A stretch of 64,000 nt of DNA from contig NW_003546297.1 of NCBI RefSeq assembly GCF_000090795.2, positions 209,752 through 273,751 of the forward strand, written 5' to 3'. Positions 1-12,000 of the stretch are shown here, piece after piece. Within the stretch, counting starts at the first letter, position 1. Every line of letters begins with the position of its first letter. The position numbers and the translations under genes are program-made. The notes under the pieces were generated by a model. That model did not search any database. It saw nothing but the letters and a program-made list of their open reading frames with translations, and was not told the origin of the DNA. The DNA is from Amphimedon queenslandica (taxonomy: Eukaryota; Porifera; Demospongiae; Haplosclerida; Niphatidae).

Positions 1-3000
1 AGGACACCCTAGGAGATACTGCATTGCTTGATAAAGGATGGCGTGGAGCTGAAGCCTATCACTTATTTGTACTGTCACAGAAACAATTCTATTCTAAAGA
101 CACTGAGAGCAGTCTCAAGACAGTAAGTGGATAATAATATTTATTACTGTACTTTCAATGAAAAGTGGGCGTGCAGTATGTTTTATGTTGTCGGGGCAAC
201 ATATGTAATTAATGGGTGTGGTTTACATCGTAGTAGTTTATATGCTGCTCTTATTTTAATGATACATGTACATGTACTTTTTATGGCATGACAATATATG
301 ATTAATAATATTATATTTATTATAAAAAGAGTATAGGCTAAATAGAGCTCGTTCATTTAAACTTAAAGTACTTTTAAAGTCCTACAGTGCTACTGACACT
401 GATACCCAGCCCATTACTATCTTGCTACACGGCAGTAGTAATAAGAATAGTTATCAGCATTGTGGATTGCTTTGCTGGGATCGTCTTTTGCTAGTTTTTG
501 ACAATCACTAGTTCCATACTTTATATCATCAGTGTAACCAAAGGCATGACTCCACTCGTGTACTAGTGTGTCCTCTTTGCTGATACTCCTGGTAGTGCAG
601 CCTATTGGTGCTTTGTCATATCCATATGGTCCGCATAAATAAACTGTTCTTGTTCCAAGCTTAGTATAGGCAATCCAGTTACGTCCCTCGCAAGTTTCCA
701 GTCCATTTTTAAAGTCGTATGTCACGTCATTATTTGTCAGCCCATCTTTACATTTCTTATATATGCTCTTGACTGTAGCTGCACGTCCTCCATTGTAGAT
801 CCCAAACCATGTCTTGTACAGGTCATTGTTACCTACAGCATCATATGCTTTTTGTAGTTTGTCACAAAGGAGCTTGTGAGCATCAGTAGTGTCACTCTGT
901 TGCTGGCTAGTCCCTCCAATATACTGAGCACTCCCACAGCTATCAATGTGTACTATATGGTCTGGTTCCTGTGCTGACAGTACTGCTTCCATCCTTACTG
1001 GACGAGTTATGAGGTGTGTGTCCATCAGGTTTATATAGACAGACTCCCTTACTTCTGATACTCTCACTCGTTTTATTCTGCTAGCTACATATGCTTCATA
1101 TTCCATTTCCTCTCTAGTTATAAACTTGAGTGGCTTGTTGTATTTTATGATATAAAGACCATCAGAGCCAAAAGTGAATGCATCAGATATTTGAACTGTA
1201 GCAGAGATAACTTGACCAGCTTTAATGAATTGAAAGTCTTGTTTCCTTGGAGGGAGACGAAACCCAATGAGTCCTTCGTATTGGACACGACGACCATTAT
1301 GATAGACAGCAACAAATGGAGAATAGAGTCCTTCAAGAGGAGAATCACTGGTGAGGATATAGTAATCCTCTGCTGCCATGTTGGTAAACTCAAAGGTACA
1401 AGCAACAACAGACAGAGCCTTGTTACAAGCCATGTCTATTGCAATGGGCCATTCCCTAGGACTGTATAGAAATATATATCAATGATATTACATACCTCAT
1501 GGCACATGTACTGGTTAAGTAAGTAACCAGACAGATCAGAGAGGCAATAGTCTTCATGATCCTTTCTTCTTTCTCTTCTTAAAGTATAAAATATACTTTC
1601 CTAACGGACAGTCACTCTATGGCCAGGCATGCACTAAATCAGTGACAGTCTCTTCCTTTTATGCATTCATTTATTCATTTATGCTAATATATAACATAAT
1701 TATAATAATTACCTCCAATAAACTTGACACGTGATGTCTGTACCTGAAGCTCTACAATGACTCTTACCTTAGCTGTATGCACTGGACCGGAACTTGATTA
1801 TTGAATTATGAAACTGTTTTTTTTTGTCGGAATACCCTCCTCCTTTTTGCTTTTTAATTATTTTAGTTTTTTTTTATTCTTTTATTGTAAGTTTGAGATT
1901 GCTATTTGCAAATTGAGAAGATATTTGCATGTTTTTCATTTGCTTATTTGGAGTAGGACTGCTGTTTGTGAATAATTGCTTGCAATAGCTCTGCTTTAAT
2001 TGTTATTGATATATTTATTATTTGAAAAAAGTGAGTCTAGAAAATATACTAAATCAAAAAATTCCAAAAACCTGTAAATGAACCTAAAACTGTGAAAATA
2101 TACTAAATCAAAAAATTCCAAAAAAAATCTATAAATGAATCTAAGAATTGTGAAAGATTTAAACTAAAGTCCTAAAATTGTGATGGCAAACTAGCTAAAA
2201 GTCAAATTCAAAAGAAGTAGCTCCATTATAGCAATAATAAAAAGCATAATTATCAGCATTATCAATTGCTTCTGTTGGGGGATTCTTTTTTGCCAAATTT
2301 TTACAGTTTTCAGCTCCATATCCATCAGCATAATCATTAGTATGACCAAAGGCATGACTCCACTCGTGAGCTAGTACATGCTCTTTGCTGTAGGCTCCGT
2401 TTGTTGTGCAATAAGTAGTTATTGAATCATATCCATAGGGTCCACAAAGCCAGACTGTTTTGGAATCATCGTAAGTAAAGGCCCGCCAGTTACGCGCCTT
2501 GCAAATGTCCAGTCCATTTTTAAAGTCATATGTCACGTCAGTATTTGTCAGCCCATCTTTGCTTTTCTTATATATGCTCTTGACTGTAGTTGCACGTCCT
2601 CCATCGTAGATCCCAAACCATGTCTTGTACAGGTCATTGTTACCTACAGCATCATATGCTTTTTGTAGTTTGTCACAAAGGAGCTTATGAGCTTTAGTAG
2701 TGTCACTCTGTTGCTGGCTAGTCCCTCCAATATACTGAGCACTCCCACAGCTATCAATGTGTACTATATGGTCTGGTTTTTGTGCTGACAGTACTGCTTC
2801 CATCCTTACTGGACGAGTGAGGAGGTGTGTGTCCATCAGGTCTATATAGACAGATTCCCTCACTTCTGATACTCTCACTCGTTCTATCCTGCTAGTGATA
2901 CCAGATACATATGCTTCATATTCCATTTCTTTCCCTGTTATAAACTTGAGTGGCTTGTTGTATCTTATGGTATAGAGACCATCAGAGCCAAAGGTGAATG

Positions 3001-4448
3001 CATCAGATATTTGAACTGTTGCAGAGATAACTTGACCAGCTTTAATGAGTTGAAAGTCTTGTTTCCTTGGAGGGAGACGGAATCCAATGAGTCCTTCATA
3101 TTGTACATGACGACCATTATGATAGACAGCAACAAATGGAGAGTAGAGTCCTTCAAGAGGAGAATCACTGGTGAGGATATAGTAATCCTCTGCTGCCATG
3201 TTGGTAAACTCAAAGGTACAAGCAACAACAGACAGAGCCTTGCTACAAGCCATATCTATTGCAATGGGCCATTCCCTAGGACATAAATCAATAATGATAT
3301 ATGTCTAATTGCATTACATACCTCATGGCACATGTACAGGTTAAGTAAGTAACCAGACAGATCAGTGAGGCAATAGTCTTCATGATTCTTTCTTGTTTCT
3401 TTTCTATTAAAGTATAAAGTATATACCTTCCTTTGTGGAGGGAGAGTCTCTCTTAAAGTCAGGCATGCACTAAACCAGTGACAGTCTCTCCCTTTTATAC
3501 TCTCATCTTTTGGTTGATGCTAATTTGAAACGTGACACTTAAAGTCTGTACCTGAAGCTCCACAATGACTTACCTTAGCTGTAGGCACTGCAGCAGCACT
3601 TGATTATTGGATTATAAAATTGTCTCTTATTTTAATTTAACTGTCAGACTATGCTACTGCATGTCACTTTGCAATTATCATTAGTTTGGTTTCTTCTTCA
3701 TTGAGTGTTTGAGACTGATATTTTGCAAAGTTTTAAAATGATTTTTTACAAAATTAATGATGAAGAATAAACCTGTTTTGTTTTTTATTAATAGTACAAT
3801 GTTTTGTGTTTGTAGGCAATGATTGTGCAGAGTTACAGTGATGTACTTTCAGCAGTTGAGATGTACAGTCTTGTTGCTTTAACTGGTTGTGCATGTCAAG
3901 CATACTCTGTTGCTTCACAAGTAAAGAATCAATTTTCTGCATGTATATGTAATGATAGTTTAATCTTTGACAGTGCAAAGAAAGGTTGTTGCTCTCTGTG
4001 TCTTGTTTTAGTTAAATTTTGCACAAACACATAATAATTTCCTATTATAGGCCCTAATGAAGTTGGAGTGTTCTCCATCTCTCTCAAGCAGTCAATTAGA
4101 AATGTATGAAGAGTTGGGAGTTGAGATATTCAGACAGCATCCACCACGCAGTAAAACTACGCCTCTTTCCTGTCCTACATGTGACACCAGTTTATATGAG
4201 TGGTAAGTTAGTTATAAACTAATTACTACTGATTATTTCATTTATAACTTCTCTGTACTTTCTCTCTCTCTCTTTATAGGGTTACTCCTTGCCCAGGCTG
4301 TAACTCCAATCTTGTGATATGCATGGGGTCAGGCTCCATTACTGAGTCTGATTCATGCTGGTTATGTCCACATTGCAAGCATTACACTCGTACAGATCTC
4401 TCGTGTCTCCTTGCTACTTGTCCTTTGTGTCACTTCACTATCACTTAA
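1..4448 (+). CDS. WDR35: WDR35/IFT121, 3' portion (last four exons)
   Basis: Intraflagellar transport A-complex protein (retrograde transport in cilia). Exons read as <1..122, 3816..3920, 4051..4202 and 4280..4448, all with GT..AG borders and one continuous frame. The first exon encodes a helical segment (GWRGAEAYHLFVLSQKQFYS) like the WDR35 C-terminal alpha-solenoid. The second carries VEMYSLVALTGCA, matching the VEIYSLLALCACA stretch of animal WDR35. The last two exons encode two zinc-ribbon CxxC pairs (SCPTC, PCPGC) and CPHC/CPLC near the stop, as in the WDR35 end. The gene starts upstream of the window. Its roughly 3.7-kb intron (123..3815) is far longer than the others because it holds two antisense protease genes. 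WDR19 or IFT122 are alternatives, but the tail fits WDR35 best. Confidence 0.8.
417..1557 (-). CDS. secreted M35-like (aspzincin) metalloendopeptidase, copy A
   Basis: Two exons: 1496..1557 (signal peptide, starts MKTIASLICLVTYL) and 417..1455; the split codon AGG joins them and gives 366 aa. The internal Met at 1433 is in frame but leaves out the signal peptide, so 1557 is the better start. The C-terminal catalytic domain has HEWSH (zinc HExxH) followed by GYTDD, the aspzincin GTxxD-like third ligand, then an NADNY-type end typical of M35 peptidyl-Lys metallopeptidases. The N-terminal ~150 residues form a beta-rich domain (TPLEGL-like SDSPLEGLYSPFVAVYHNG) seen with the same families. Cysteines are paired, consistent with secretion. 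It lies antisense inside the WDR35 intron, beside a close paralogue. M35 peptidases are best known from fungi and bacteria, so horizontal acquisition is possible (inference). Confidence 0.8.
1558..2194. other. spacer between the two M35 genes
   Basis: AT-rich sequence upstream of copy A and downstream of copy B. The proximal part is the likely promoter of copy A and resembles the region upstream of copy B, so flanks were duplicated with the gene. At about 2038-2130 a stretch containing ATATACTAAATCAAAAAATT occurs twice in direct orientation. No further gene seen. Confidence 0.5.
2195..3383 (-). CDS. secreted M35-like (aspzincin) metalloendopeptidase, copy B
   Basis: Tandem paralogue of the preceding protease, with the same two-exon layout: signal-peptide exon 3322..3383 (also exactly 62 nt) and main exon 2195..3275, 380 aa. 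The catalytic motif HEWSH is followed by GHTND and an NADNY-like segment. The N-terminal beta domain is almost identical to copy A, while the last third differs more and the C terminus is longer (ends ATSFEFDF). The divergence is concentrated around the substrate-binding half, which could mean different specificity (inference). Shared intron position, intron sequence and upstream sequence show a segmental tandem duplication. Confidence 0.8.
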
Positions 4449-4791
4449 GAGAAGCCTCTCTGGTCTAGTATAACTTATGACTAACATAATTCATTGATAT
4501 TAAACTATAATGCTCTATCTTTCACCATCTCTTTACTGGCAAATACAATCTTATAGCAAAATAAATACCTTTCTTCTTTCTCCTGGTATTAAAAATGAAC
4601 TTACACGTAGATCTATATAAGGATACCTTCCTATGTGAAGTGACCATTCCTTTATAGTGTATTATGCATGCATGCAATGTAGTATAGATCACGACTGTAT
4701 CATGATGCTATGTGTGGAATACTGATCTAGCAACCTTATATAAGCAAATTTCTTTGGAGGAGTGGTGTGTTTATTTTAGGTTAACAAAAAC
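4449..4791. promoter_or_regulatory. WDR35-ADA intergenic region with a TATA-like element
   Basis: No gene seen. TATATAA at 4737..4743, about 55 bp before the adenosine deaminase start codon, is a candidate core promoter element in the right place for that gene. The sequence is AT-rich, so a chance match is quite possible. Confidence 0.3.
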
Positions 4792-6607
4792 ATGGAGAAA
4801 GAGCATCATCAGGAGATATACAAATCTCTCCCTAAAGTGAGTCAAGTTTCTATGAGTGGCCTAGTTATTTTCGGTCTGTAGGTTGAGCTACACAATCATC
4901 TTGATGGAGCTTGTAGGCTTAAAACTTTAATGGATATGTGCAGGTAGAAATAGAAAGTAGATCTGTTGCTATTTACAATTCATAGATCTCTATTTATAAT
5001 ATAGCCTATATGTGGTTTTGAATTTTATTTGTGATAGAATAGCTTGTCCTATTTTAATTGTTTTTTTAGGAAGGATGATCTAGACGCTGAGAGGTTTCCG
5101 TATCATGACACTGAGGCTTTTAGAAAGGTCGTGTCGTTGACTGAACCTCAGGAAAGTCTTGTCGAGTTTTTAAAACCATTTCCTAATGTTTGCTACATAT
5201 TGAGGTACTATATAATATAACTGATATATACTCTATTATCGTGATTACTTATTAGCATATTTGTGGCTATTAAATGCCTATTGTATACAGTCATCACTTT
5301 GGGATTATAATGACAATTTTTATATTTTGTAATTAATAATGATGATTCTTTCATGTAGTACTGCCGAGAATCTTGAACGACAAGCAATAGAGTTTTGTGA
5401 AGACCAGAAGAGAAACAGTGTCATATATACAGAGTCTCGTTTGTGTCCATTCCTCTTTACTGAGAGAGGATTAAACATTGAGGAAGTATTGCAATCTGTT
5501 CTGGTGGGATTTTCTAAAGGAGAGAAGCGATATGGAGTTAAAATCCGTACCATTATCTGTTTTTTAAAATCCTTTCCTGGTAATTGAAGCTACTTTGTTA
5601 TGCCACAGTGTGTTTATCTCTGTAGAATGGAGCCCTGCTTTGGTTGATTTGGCTATAAAGTACAAAGATAAAGGTGTAGTAGGCGTTGATGTTGCTGGAG
5701 ACGAACTACAACCAATGGATCAACATATACCGTCTTTCATAGTAAGAAAAGACAACAATAGCCCACTGAGTATTACTTTGTGATATCTTCCTCAACTGAG
5801 TGTAGTATACACAACTTAAAATAACAATACCCTTGAGATTCATATTGATATCTTTCTTGTTACTTATAGAAAGCTAAGGAGGCTGGTCTCCATATCACTG
5901 CACACGCTGGTGAGAGTGGACCTGCTGAAAACGTCCGACAAGCCATAGATGTCCTAAGTGCAGAGCGCATCGGCCATGGATATCATGTGGTTGATGATGA
6001 TAGTGTGTATTTACTGGCAAAAAACAAAAGTATTCATTTTGAGGTTAGTACAAATTTACAAAGACTCATCTTTTAGCCCATATAAAGGTTTGTCTAACGT
6101 CAAGCATATACACCAAATCGATGGAGTATGAGAGCCACAGTGTCAAGAGGTACATGTAGTACATTAGTGTATCTAAAGGTGGATTTACAATATTACGCTG
6201 GGCCAACGTAACATCAATTTTTAATCAAAAGCCTAGGCGATTTGACCTTTTCATGCATGGCTTACGCTAGAGTTGAACCAGATTCAACGTCTGCGTCAGC
6301 ATAACGTCAAGACTAGCATTATATTGTAAATCCGCTGTAATTCTAATTATATTATTTCTGTTATTTTTCTAGATTTGTTAAAGATAGCATTAATTTTGGT
6401 CTAAATACTGACGACTCTGGTATCATAGGAACCTCGCTGACCAATGAATGCAAGGTTGGCATGACGACATTTGGTTTGAAAAGGGACGAAGTGATTCAGG
6501 CTATGTTTGATAGTGCTCGTTCCTCTTTTTTACCGGCCGACGAAAAAGAGGAATTGATAGAAAAATTGAGTGTCTTAGTAAGAGAATATAAAGAGAAATA
6601 TCCTTAA
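4792..6607 (+). CDS. ADA: adenosine deaminase
   Basis: Zinc enzyme converting (deoxy)adenosine to (deoxy)inosine in purine salvage. Eight exons: 4792..4836, 4882..4943, 5070..5204, 5359..5579, 5626..5741, 5870..6043, 6088..6149, 6373..6607; sum 1050 nt, 349 aa. All hallmark motifs are present in order: PKVELHNHLDGA (HxH metal ligands, intron after PK), GVDVAGDE, HAGE (metal His and catalytic Glu), ERIGHGY (catalytic His) and LNTDD (metal/catalytic Asp). C terminus SSFLPADEKEELIEKL matches the ADA SSFLPEDEK block. Length is close to vertebrate ADA1 (~360 aa), and no signal peptide is present, arguing against the secreted ADA2/ADGF group. The last intron holds a MITE. Confidence 0.92.
6178..6338. 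mobile_element. MITE-like element in ADA intron
   Basis: The ends are inverted copies: GGATTTACAATATTACGCT on the left and the reverse complement of AGCATTATATTGTAAATCC on the right. Size is about 160 bp with no coding capacity. It occupies most of the last ADA intron. The ends show no unambiguous target duplication by eye, so the superfamily is not assigned. Confidence 0.55.
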
Positions 6608-6849
6608 AATGAATGAGATGTAGTTATTCGTAACTAAACTGTGCATCAAAGTACTGTAGTATGTGATCAATAATGTTGTGTTGTGTGTTTTAATAATTAC
6701 AAATCATCATTATTTATTTTTATATGTAGGTAACTGCATAGATTTTTGAAAATAAAAAAAATGATAATAGCAATATTTTATTAGTAATAATTCCATATGA
6801 TATATAATTATTATAATTATAGTTGGGTACAACAAGTGATTATTATAAA

Positions 6850-7359
6850 TCAGTCTAAATGTAGGAAAGTTTTAAAAGACGGCTTGACGCTGTAGACCAA
6901 CAACCCAGCAGTAGTGACCAAGAGCATCAACATGAAGAATATGGCTGACACATAGAATGGAGGTGACTTAACAGAGAGAAATGTGACCAGTAGAATTTCT
7001 CCTATCACTTTAAAGAAAAGGGCCAGACCGTATATAATAGGAGGCAATGGTCCTGCCCGTTGGTGAGGGAAGCAGGAAGTATTGCTTGGCCTAGAGTCTC
7101 CATCTACAATGTCTCTGACCAGCCCAGCAATGTATATGACGAGGTAGACTATAGAAATGGCGTCGAAAAGAAACAGAGGAGAGAAAACTGCCGCCCAAGA
7201 GAGGTTAGAGGAATCGTCTAGTACACGAGAGATGACTGTAGCAGCAAAGATAAGATGGAGACCTCCTATCACTCCAAGACGAACATAAGTTAAAATGATT
7301 CTCAGGCAAAGACCCATTTTGAATCCGTATACTGATTCTAAACTTGCATAACTCCGCAT
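6850..7359 (-). CDS. small multi-pass membrane protein (TMEM185/203/60-like)
   Basis: Single-exon gene, 169 aa. Four hydrophobic segments are visible at roughly residues 20-45, 58-82, 108-130 and 135-157. The block SWAAVFSPLFLFDAISIVYL resembles the W..VF.P....D signature of the small transmembrane fragile-X-F-associated / TMEM60 / TMEM203 group; this assignment is tentative. Function in that group is poorly defined. The start codon is 130 bp head-to-head from the DsbA-like gene, with a full CRE palindrome between them. Confidence 0.6.
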   Translation of the reverse strand: MRSYASLESVYGFKMGLCLRIILTYVRLGVIGGLHLIFAATVISRVLDDSSNLSWAAVFSPLFLFDAISIVYLVIYIAGLVRDIVDGDSRPSNTSCFPHQRAGPLPPIIYGLALFFKVIGEILLVTFLSVKSPPFYVSAIFFMLMLLVTTAGLLVYSVKPSFKTFLHLD

Positions 7360-7372
7360 ATGCTATCAATGA

Positions 7373-7380
7373 TGACGTCA
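7373..7380. promoter_or_regulatory. CRE palindrome TGACGTCA in a bidirectional promoter
   Basis: Perfect TGACGTCA, the CREB/ATF consensus, lies 14 bp from the start codon of the membrane-protein gene and 110 bp from the DsbA-like start. Its position within a 130-bp head-to-head promoter makes a real site plausible; binding is inferred only. Confidence 0.45.
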
Positions 7381-7489
7381 CTTCCAGATTTGCTAATGAA
7401 CCGTAGTCTTAAAACTAAATCCCGTATACTTTAAATAGATCCCGTGTGATATATCCTGATAACACCGTGTACTTTACATTGAGCAAAAA

Positions 7490-8618
7490 ATGTCAACAAA
7501 ACCAGTAGAAGTAACAGTGGAGGTAACATCAGACGTGGTCTGCCCATGGTAAGACTCAAACATCACTAATTATCACTTTCATTTATTGCATTAGGTGCTG
7601 GGTAGGTAAACGCCACCTGGACATTGCTCTGGAGCAAGTGAAAGACGAGTTTAATGTCCATGTACGCTGGAGACCTTTCAACCTTAACCCATGGCTACCA
7701 GAGGAAGGAATGAACTTTAAGGAATTTGCAATCACTAAATTTGGCGAGGATGGACTGAAGAGATTCACATCAGGACAAGTTCCTTTCTTTGAGAAAGGGA
7801 AAGCCGTGGTATGATGATCATTATGAAGTACATGTACTGCATTGTTAATGTTGTTTAGGGTCTGAAATTCAATTATACGAACAATACTAGAGTAGTCCCT
7901 ACAAAGAAGGCTCACATATTATTAGAGTATGCACACAGAGAAGGCAAACAGCACCAGCTCAAAGAGAAACTGTTTGGGTAAGGGAAAGAATCACATCATG
8001 TATAAAGCCACACACATTATTTGATCATAAAAACTACATGTAGCTGCAGAATAATAATCACTGTACATATTTAAAGCTCTTTACATCCTTTAGTCTTATT
8101 TATTTCTTTGCAATGTGCGTTCATTGCTCAATTAAATTGCTGTTTTAATTCAGGGCATATTATACTGATGGATATGATATAAGTGATCATCTTGTATTGG
8201 GAGACTTGCTTGAAAGTGTTGGACTAAACAAAGATGAGGGACTCAGCAAGCTAAGCGACCCGGAGTATATCAAACATTACGAAGAAGAAATGATTGAAAA
8301 TAAAAGAAAAGGTACAACTATAAACAACAGAGAGAGAGAGGGAAGAAAAAGGTAAAAGGTATAAACAATAAAAAGAGAAAGGGAGAGATAGGAAGAGAAA
8401 AGCAAAAAAGATAAAATCTGAGATAAGAGGGGGGGGGGGAAAGGAAAGATAGGATCATTTATATTGTTTTTCTATTTTTAGGTATTAGTGGAGTACCAAA
8501 TTTTGAGCTGTACCTTTCAAACTCGCCCAGCGGAGTACGTCAGTCTTTCTCAGGAGCCCAACCAGTTGAAACCTTCATTGCTGTATTGAGACGACTCAAA
8601 CTACTAGCTAAAGTCTAA
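7490..8618 (+). CDS. DsbA/FrnE-family thioredoxin-fold oxidoreductase
   Basis: Five exons: 7490..7548, 7595..7808, 7859..7977, 8154..8311, 8482..8618; 687 nt, 228 aa. The N-terminal beta strand is followed by VVCPWCWVGKRHLD, the CPWC redox centre of DSBA-like proteins, which is interrupted by intron 1. A helical insertion domain follows, then GISGVPNFEL with the cis-Pro loop (GVP) and the short beta-alpha end. This is the FrnE/2-hydroxychromene isomerase-like branch, usually cytosolic. No signal peptide. The last 15 nt overlap the 3' end of the convergent small gene. Confidence 0.85.
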
Positions 8619-8891
8619 CGCTGTCTCCTCTCTCTTGTGTTTCTTTTTCTTTTTTAATTTTTTCTTTTCTGTACTTGGTTCTGAATGCGTGGGTGGAGGG
8701 ATTGTGGGCGGGGCTGATAGCTCTGAGTGAAGTCCCCTGAGCCGCTCCATAGTGTCCTGAGATACGCCGTTGATCACGTGATTTTTATTCATAAACTCCC
8801 CCAGAGTCTTCCTAACCTCTTCATAGGTCATTGGAGTGCTGCTTAAAACCTCCAGCTGTAAAAACTGGTCTTTTTCTGCCATTTTTATCAA
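8604..8891 (-). CDS. small lysine-rich protein of unknown function
   Basis: Single exon of 95 aa; a second in-frame Met at 8882 (MAEKDQFLQLEVLSS) may be the real start. The N-terminal ~55 residues look helical (TYEEVRKTLGEFMNKN), followed by a Pro/Ser linker and a nuclear-localisation-type tract KKKLKKKKKHKREE, ending ALDFS. It converges on the DsbA-like gene with a 15-nt overlap of the two stop regions and is head-to-head with GANP (141 bp). I do not recognise the family; a nuclear or nucleolar role would be a guess from the basic tail. Confidence 0.55.
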   Translation of the reverse strand: MIKMAEKDQFLQLEVLSSTPMTYEEVRKTLGEFMNKNHVINGVSQDTMERLRGLHSELSAPPTIPPPTHSEPSTEKKKLKKKKKHKREETALDFS

Positions 8892-9032
8892 GTTTCCTTA
8901 AAAGCGCACGTGGGTAGAAATTTTTAACCCCTTTCCAACTATAAAAGCTTAACATTAACATGGTGAAAACTTGAGGTAAAGACTTTATGGAAGGTTTTAT
9001 CATTAAGAGACTCTATTGTAGGGATCGTCATT

Positions 9033-12000
9033 ATGTATACGTACAAGACACAAAAGACACTAGCCCAAAAGAAGGTAATTATCCTGCTACTTGTTGACAA
9101 TATGCTTGTATTTATATCTTAAACAGAAGCAAGCTATTAGGAGACTCTCACAAACTGGAAGAACTAGAACATTAAGTGAGGGGCAATAAAGCATTTTATT
9201 GAATGCCGAAATTTTGTAACTCCTGTATTTATTGTTGATTAATTAAATGCATGTACACTATGTTAATCGTCTCTGTTAGGCTCCTCCTCCTCCTCAAAGC
9301 AAAGTTCCAAGACTGAAGCTGCTCCTGGTGCCAATCCTTTCCTTGCTGCTCTTCAGACAATAGCTCCAGTTTCCTCCTCCTCCTCCTCCTCTTCTCATAA
9401 AAATGTCTTTTTTGAGCAACAAGCTGCAGCTGCTTCTGATGATACTGCGAAAGAAGATCAAAGCGGCACTCCTGAAGGTGTGGTAATGACCAATCGACCG
9501 TTGTCCTATGCTGGAGCCGTGAAATCAACAATGAACAAGCCAAACGTTAATCCTTTTGTACAGGCTTATTCTGCCTCTGCCTCGTCTAATCCTGGCCCCT
9601 CCTACTCTCACCCTGGCCCCGCCTCCTCTCACTCCCTTCATTTGAAAGGTGTTCCTCATCATTTTAACAATAAAGAGTTTCTCTGGCGCCATTTTGAAAA
9701 GTTTGGTCCTCTAAGAGAGATCAATTGTCATCCGGAAAAGAAATTTGCCGACATTCACTTTACAACTCAAGTACATTATGCACATTGTAATATGTCTTTC
9801 ACTACCTCTATCTTGATATAGAGAGGAGCCATTTTAGCAAAGTCCCACGGGAAGTACCTCTCTGACAATGCTCCTCCTCTTTCCATATTTTGGTTCTCCG
9901 ATAAGACTAAGGGTCCTAGTGGTTCTGGTGGTGCTCCAGTCTCACATGGACTTCAGTCTTTCAGTGCACAGCCATCACCTTCTTCTTCACCTCACCAGAG
10001 GCCGACCCTATCGCCAGCTAAAAGAGGAGAAGGGGGAGCACAAATGCCGTCATTAACGGCTGCTGGAACAACAAGAAAAGTGAGTTTAAAAATTTTTTTA
10101 ATTTATGATCAGTTTGATGTGGTACACATATGGCATGTAATAATTCTAGCACTTTTATAGTTAATGACACTATTAATGTACATTGTACATGTGTTAGTGC
10201 TTTAAATGCAGTGTGTCACTTGCTAAATTCACTAAAACTGATGCACACACACACACGATTCATATATATGAATTTTTTCATGTCTTTTCTCCAGCGTATA
10301 CATTACAGTCATGAAGAACAGGAACAGGAATATGTTCCTACTTTATTTGATGTTGAATACAACCAAGAGGAGGAGAGAGAAGACGAGGGTTTGGACGAAG
10401 GAGTACCAGAAGGCAAGGACAGCGTCTTATCCGAAGAACCTTTGCCAGACGATGAATTTAAAATGGACACCATAGCTCGTGTACCAAAGCATAAGTACTA
10501 CCTACGCTCCATTTATCAACCTGAAAAATCTACCGGTAGTGTGATTTAAATTTTGAATATTTTTTAAATTTATTTATATGTTTGTTTGTAGATGGAGTCA
10601 AGGCTTCTTCTAGTGTGGAGAGGAAGGCTACTCCAGCTGTTCGTGTCCCGCCATTAGCTGATCCAAGGAAAGGTCAAAGTGCAATTGAGAGATTTGAAGC
10701 ACTTGATGCACGCGATAAGGAAATTAGAAAAAGTGATCAATTAATTTAGTATGTATTCATTAGATAATTAATATTATTTTATTAGATATTGTAAAAGATA
10801 CGTCACTTTCTGCAAAAGCAAAGGTTGGCTGTTGTCCCGACATGTGTCCTGAAAAGGTTAATCTTACTGTGTACTAGTACGTGTACATGTACATGTACAT
10901 ACTTTTTCAAAAAATGACTTCAAAATCACTCCAAATTTTTATTACATTTTCTGATACATATTGATGTCCTTATGCTACGTAGAAAGTTTGAGCTGATTCC
11001 GAGGTCAAATTCTGGAGTTATGACGACTTCTTGAAAATGGTCAAATTTTGAAAAAAAGCAAAGGCTATAGCCCATGCTTTTTTCAAAAAAATGGCTCCAA
11101 AATCACCCCCAATTTTTATTACATTTTCTGATGCATATTGATGTCCTTATGCTACGTAGAAAGTTTGAGTGAATTCCGACTTCAATTTTTCAAGTTACGG
11201 CCATTTTAAGAAAATGCCAAAATTCTGAAAAATACCCTGTACTATAGCCCATGCTTTTTTCCAAAAAATGGCTCCGAAATAACCCCCAATTTTTATTGCA
11301 TTTTCTGATACATATTGATGTCCTTATGCTGTGTAGAAAGTTTGAACTGATTTCGACTTCAATTTTTCAAGTTACGGCCATTTTAAGAAAATGCCAAAAT
11401 TCTGAAAAATACCCTGTACTATATATAGCCCATGCTTTTTTCCAAAAAATGGCTCCGAAATCACCCTCAATTTTTATTGCATTTTCTGATACATATTGAT
11501 GTCCTTATGCTGTGTAGAAAGTTTGAACTGATTCCGACTTCAATTTTTCAAGTTACAGCCATTTTAAGAAAATGCCAAAATTCTTGAAAGTACCCTGTAC
11601 TATAGCCCATGCTTTTTTCCAAAAAATGGCTCCGAAATCACCCCCAATTTTTATTACATTTTCTGATGCATATTGATGTTCTTATGCTATGTGGAAAGTT
11701 TGAGCTGATTCCAGTGAATTATTTATGAGTTATGAGCATTTTTGAATAATTGAAATGGCTGTACTTTTTAGGAGCGATACCAACGAGAATATCAAAGACG
11801 TTTGAGTATGTTTGAAGTTGATAATAGCATCGAAACAGAACCAGTAAGTGCTTAATAGTTAATTATAATTAGAATCTTGTTATTAATAAGTCATTTAGTA
11901 TTTTTAATAATTATTAATAATTATTAATAGTTATTAATAGTTATTACTTTGTACAGGGTCAAGGTCCAAGGGTCAATCACTCGTTAGCTATAAAGGAGTA

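Noticed and set aside
1145-1408. Open frames antisense or out of frame within the M35 genes (also 1191..1469, 2965..3228, 3011..3286)
   Set aside because: Shadows of the conserved protease coding sequence; they recur in both paralogues only because the genes are duplicates.
9229-9543. 104-codon minus-strand Arg-rich frame
   Set aside because: Antisense of the Ser-rich GANP exon (TCC repeats); the plus frame is supported by splicing and homology.
11251-11499. 82-codon frame in the GANP intron (and 31233..31427, 57383..57625)
   Set aside because: Lie in the intronic repeat units; similarity between them reflects the repeat, not a gene family.
10857-11771. CRISPR-like array
   Set aside because: Units are contiguous and ~177 bp with no unique spacers in a eukaryotic intron.
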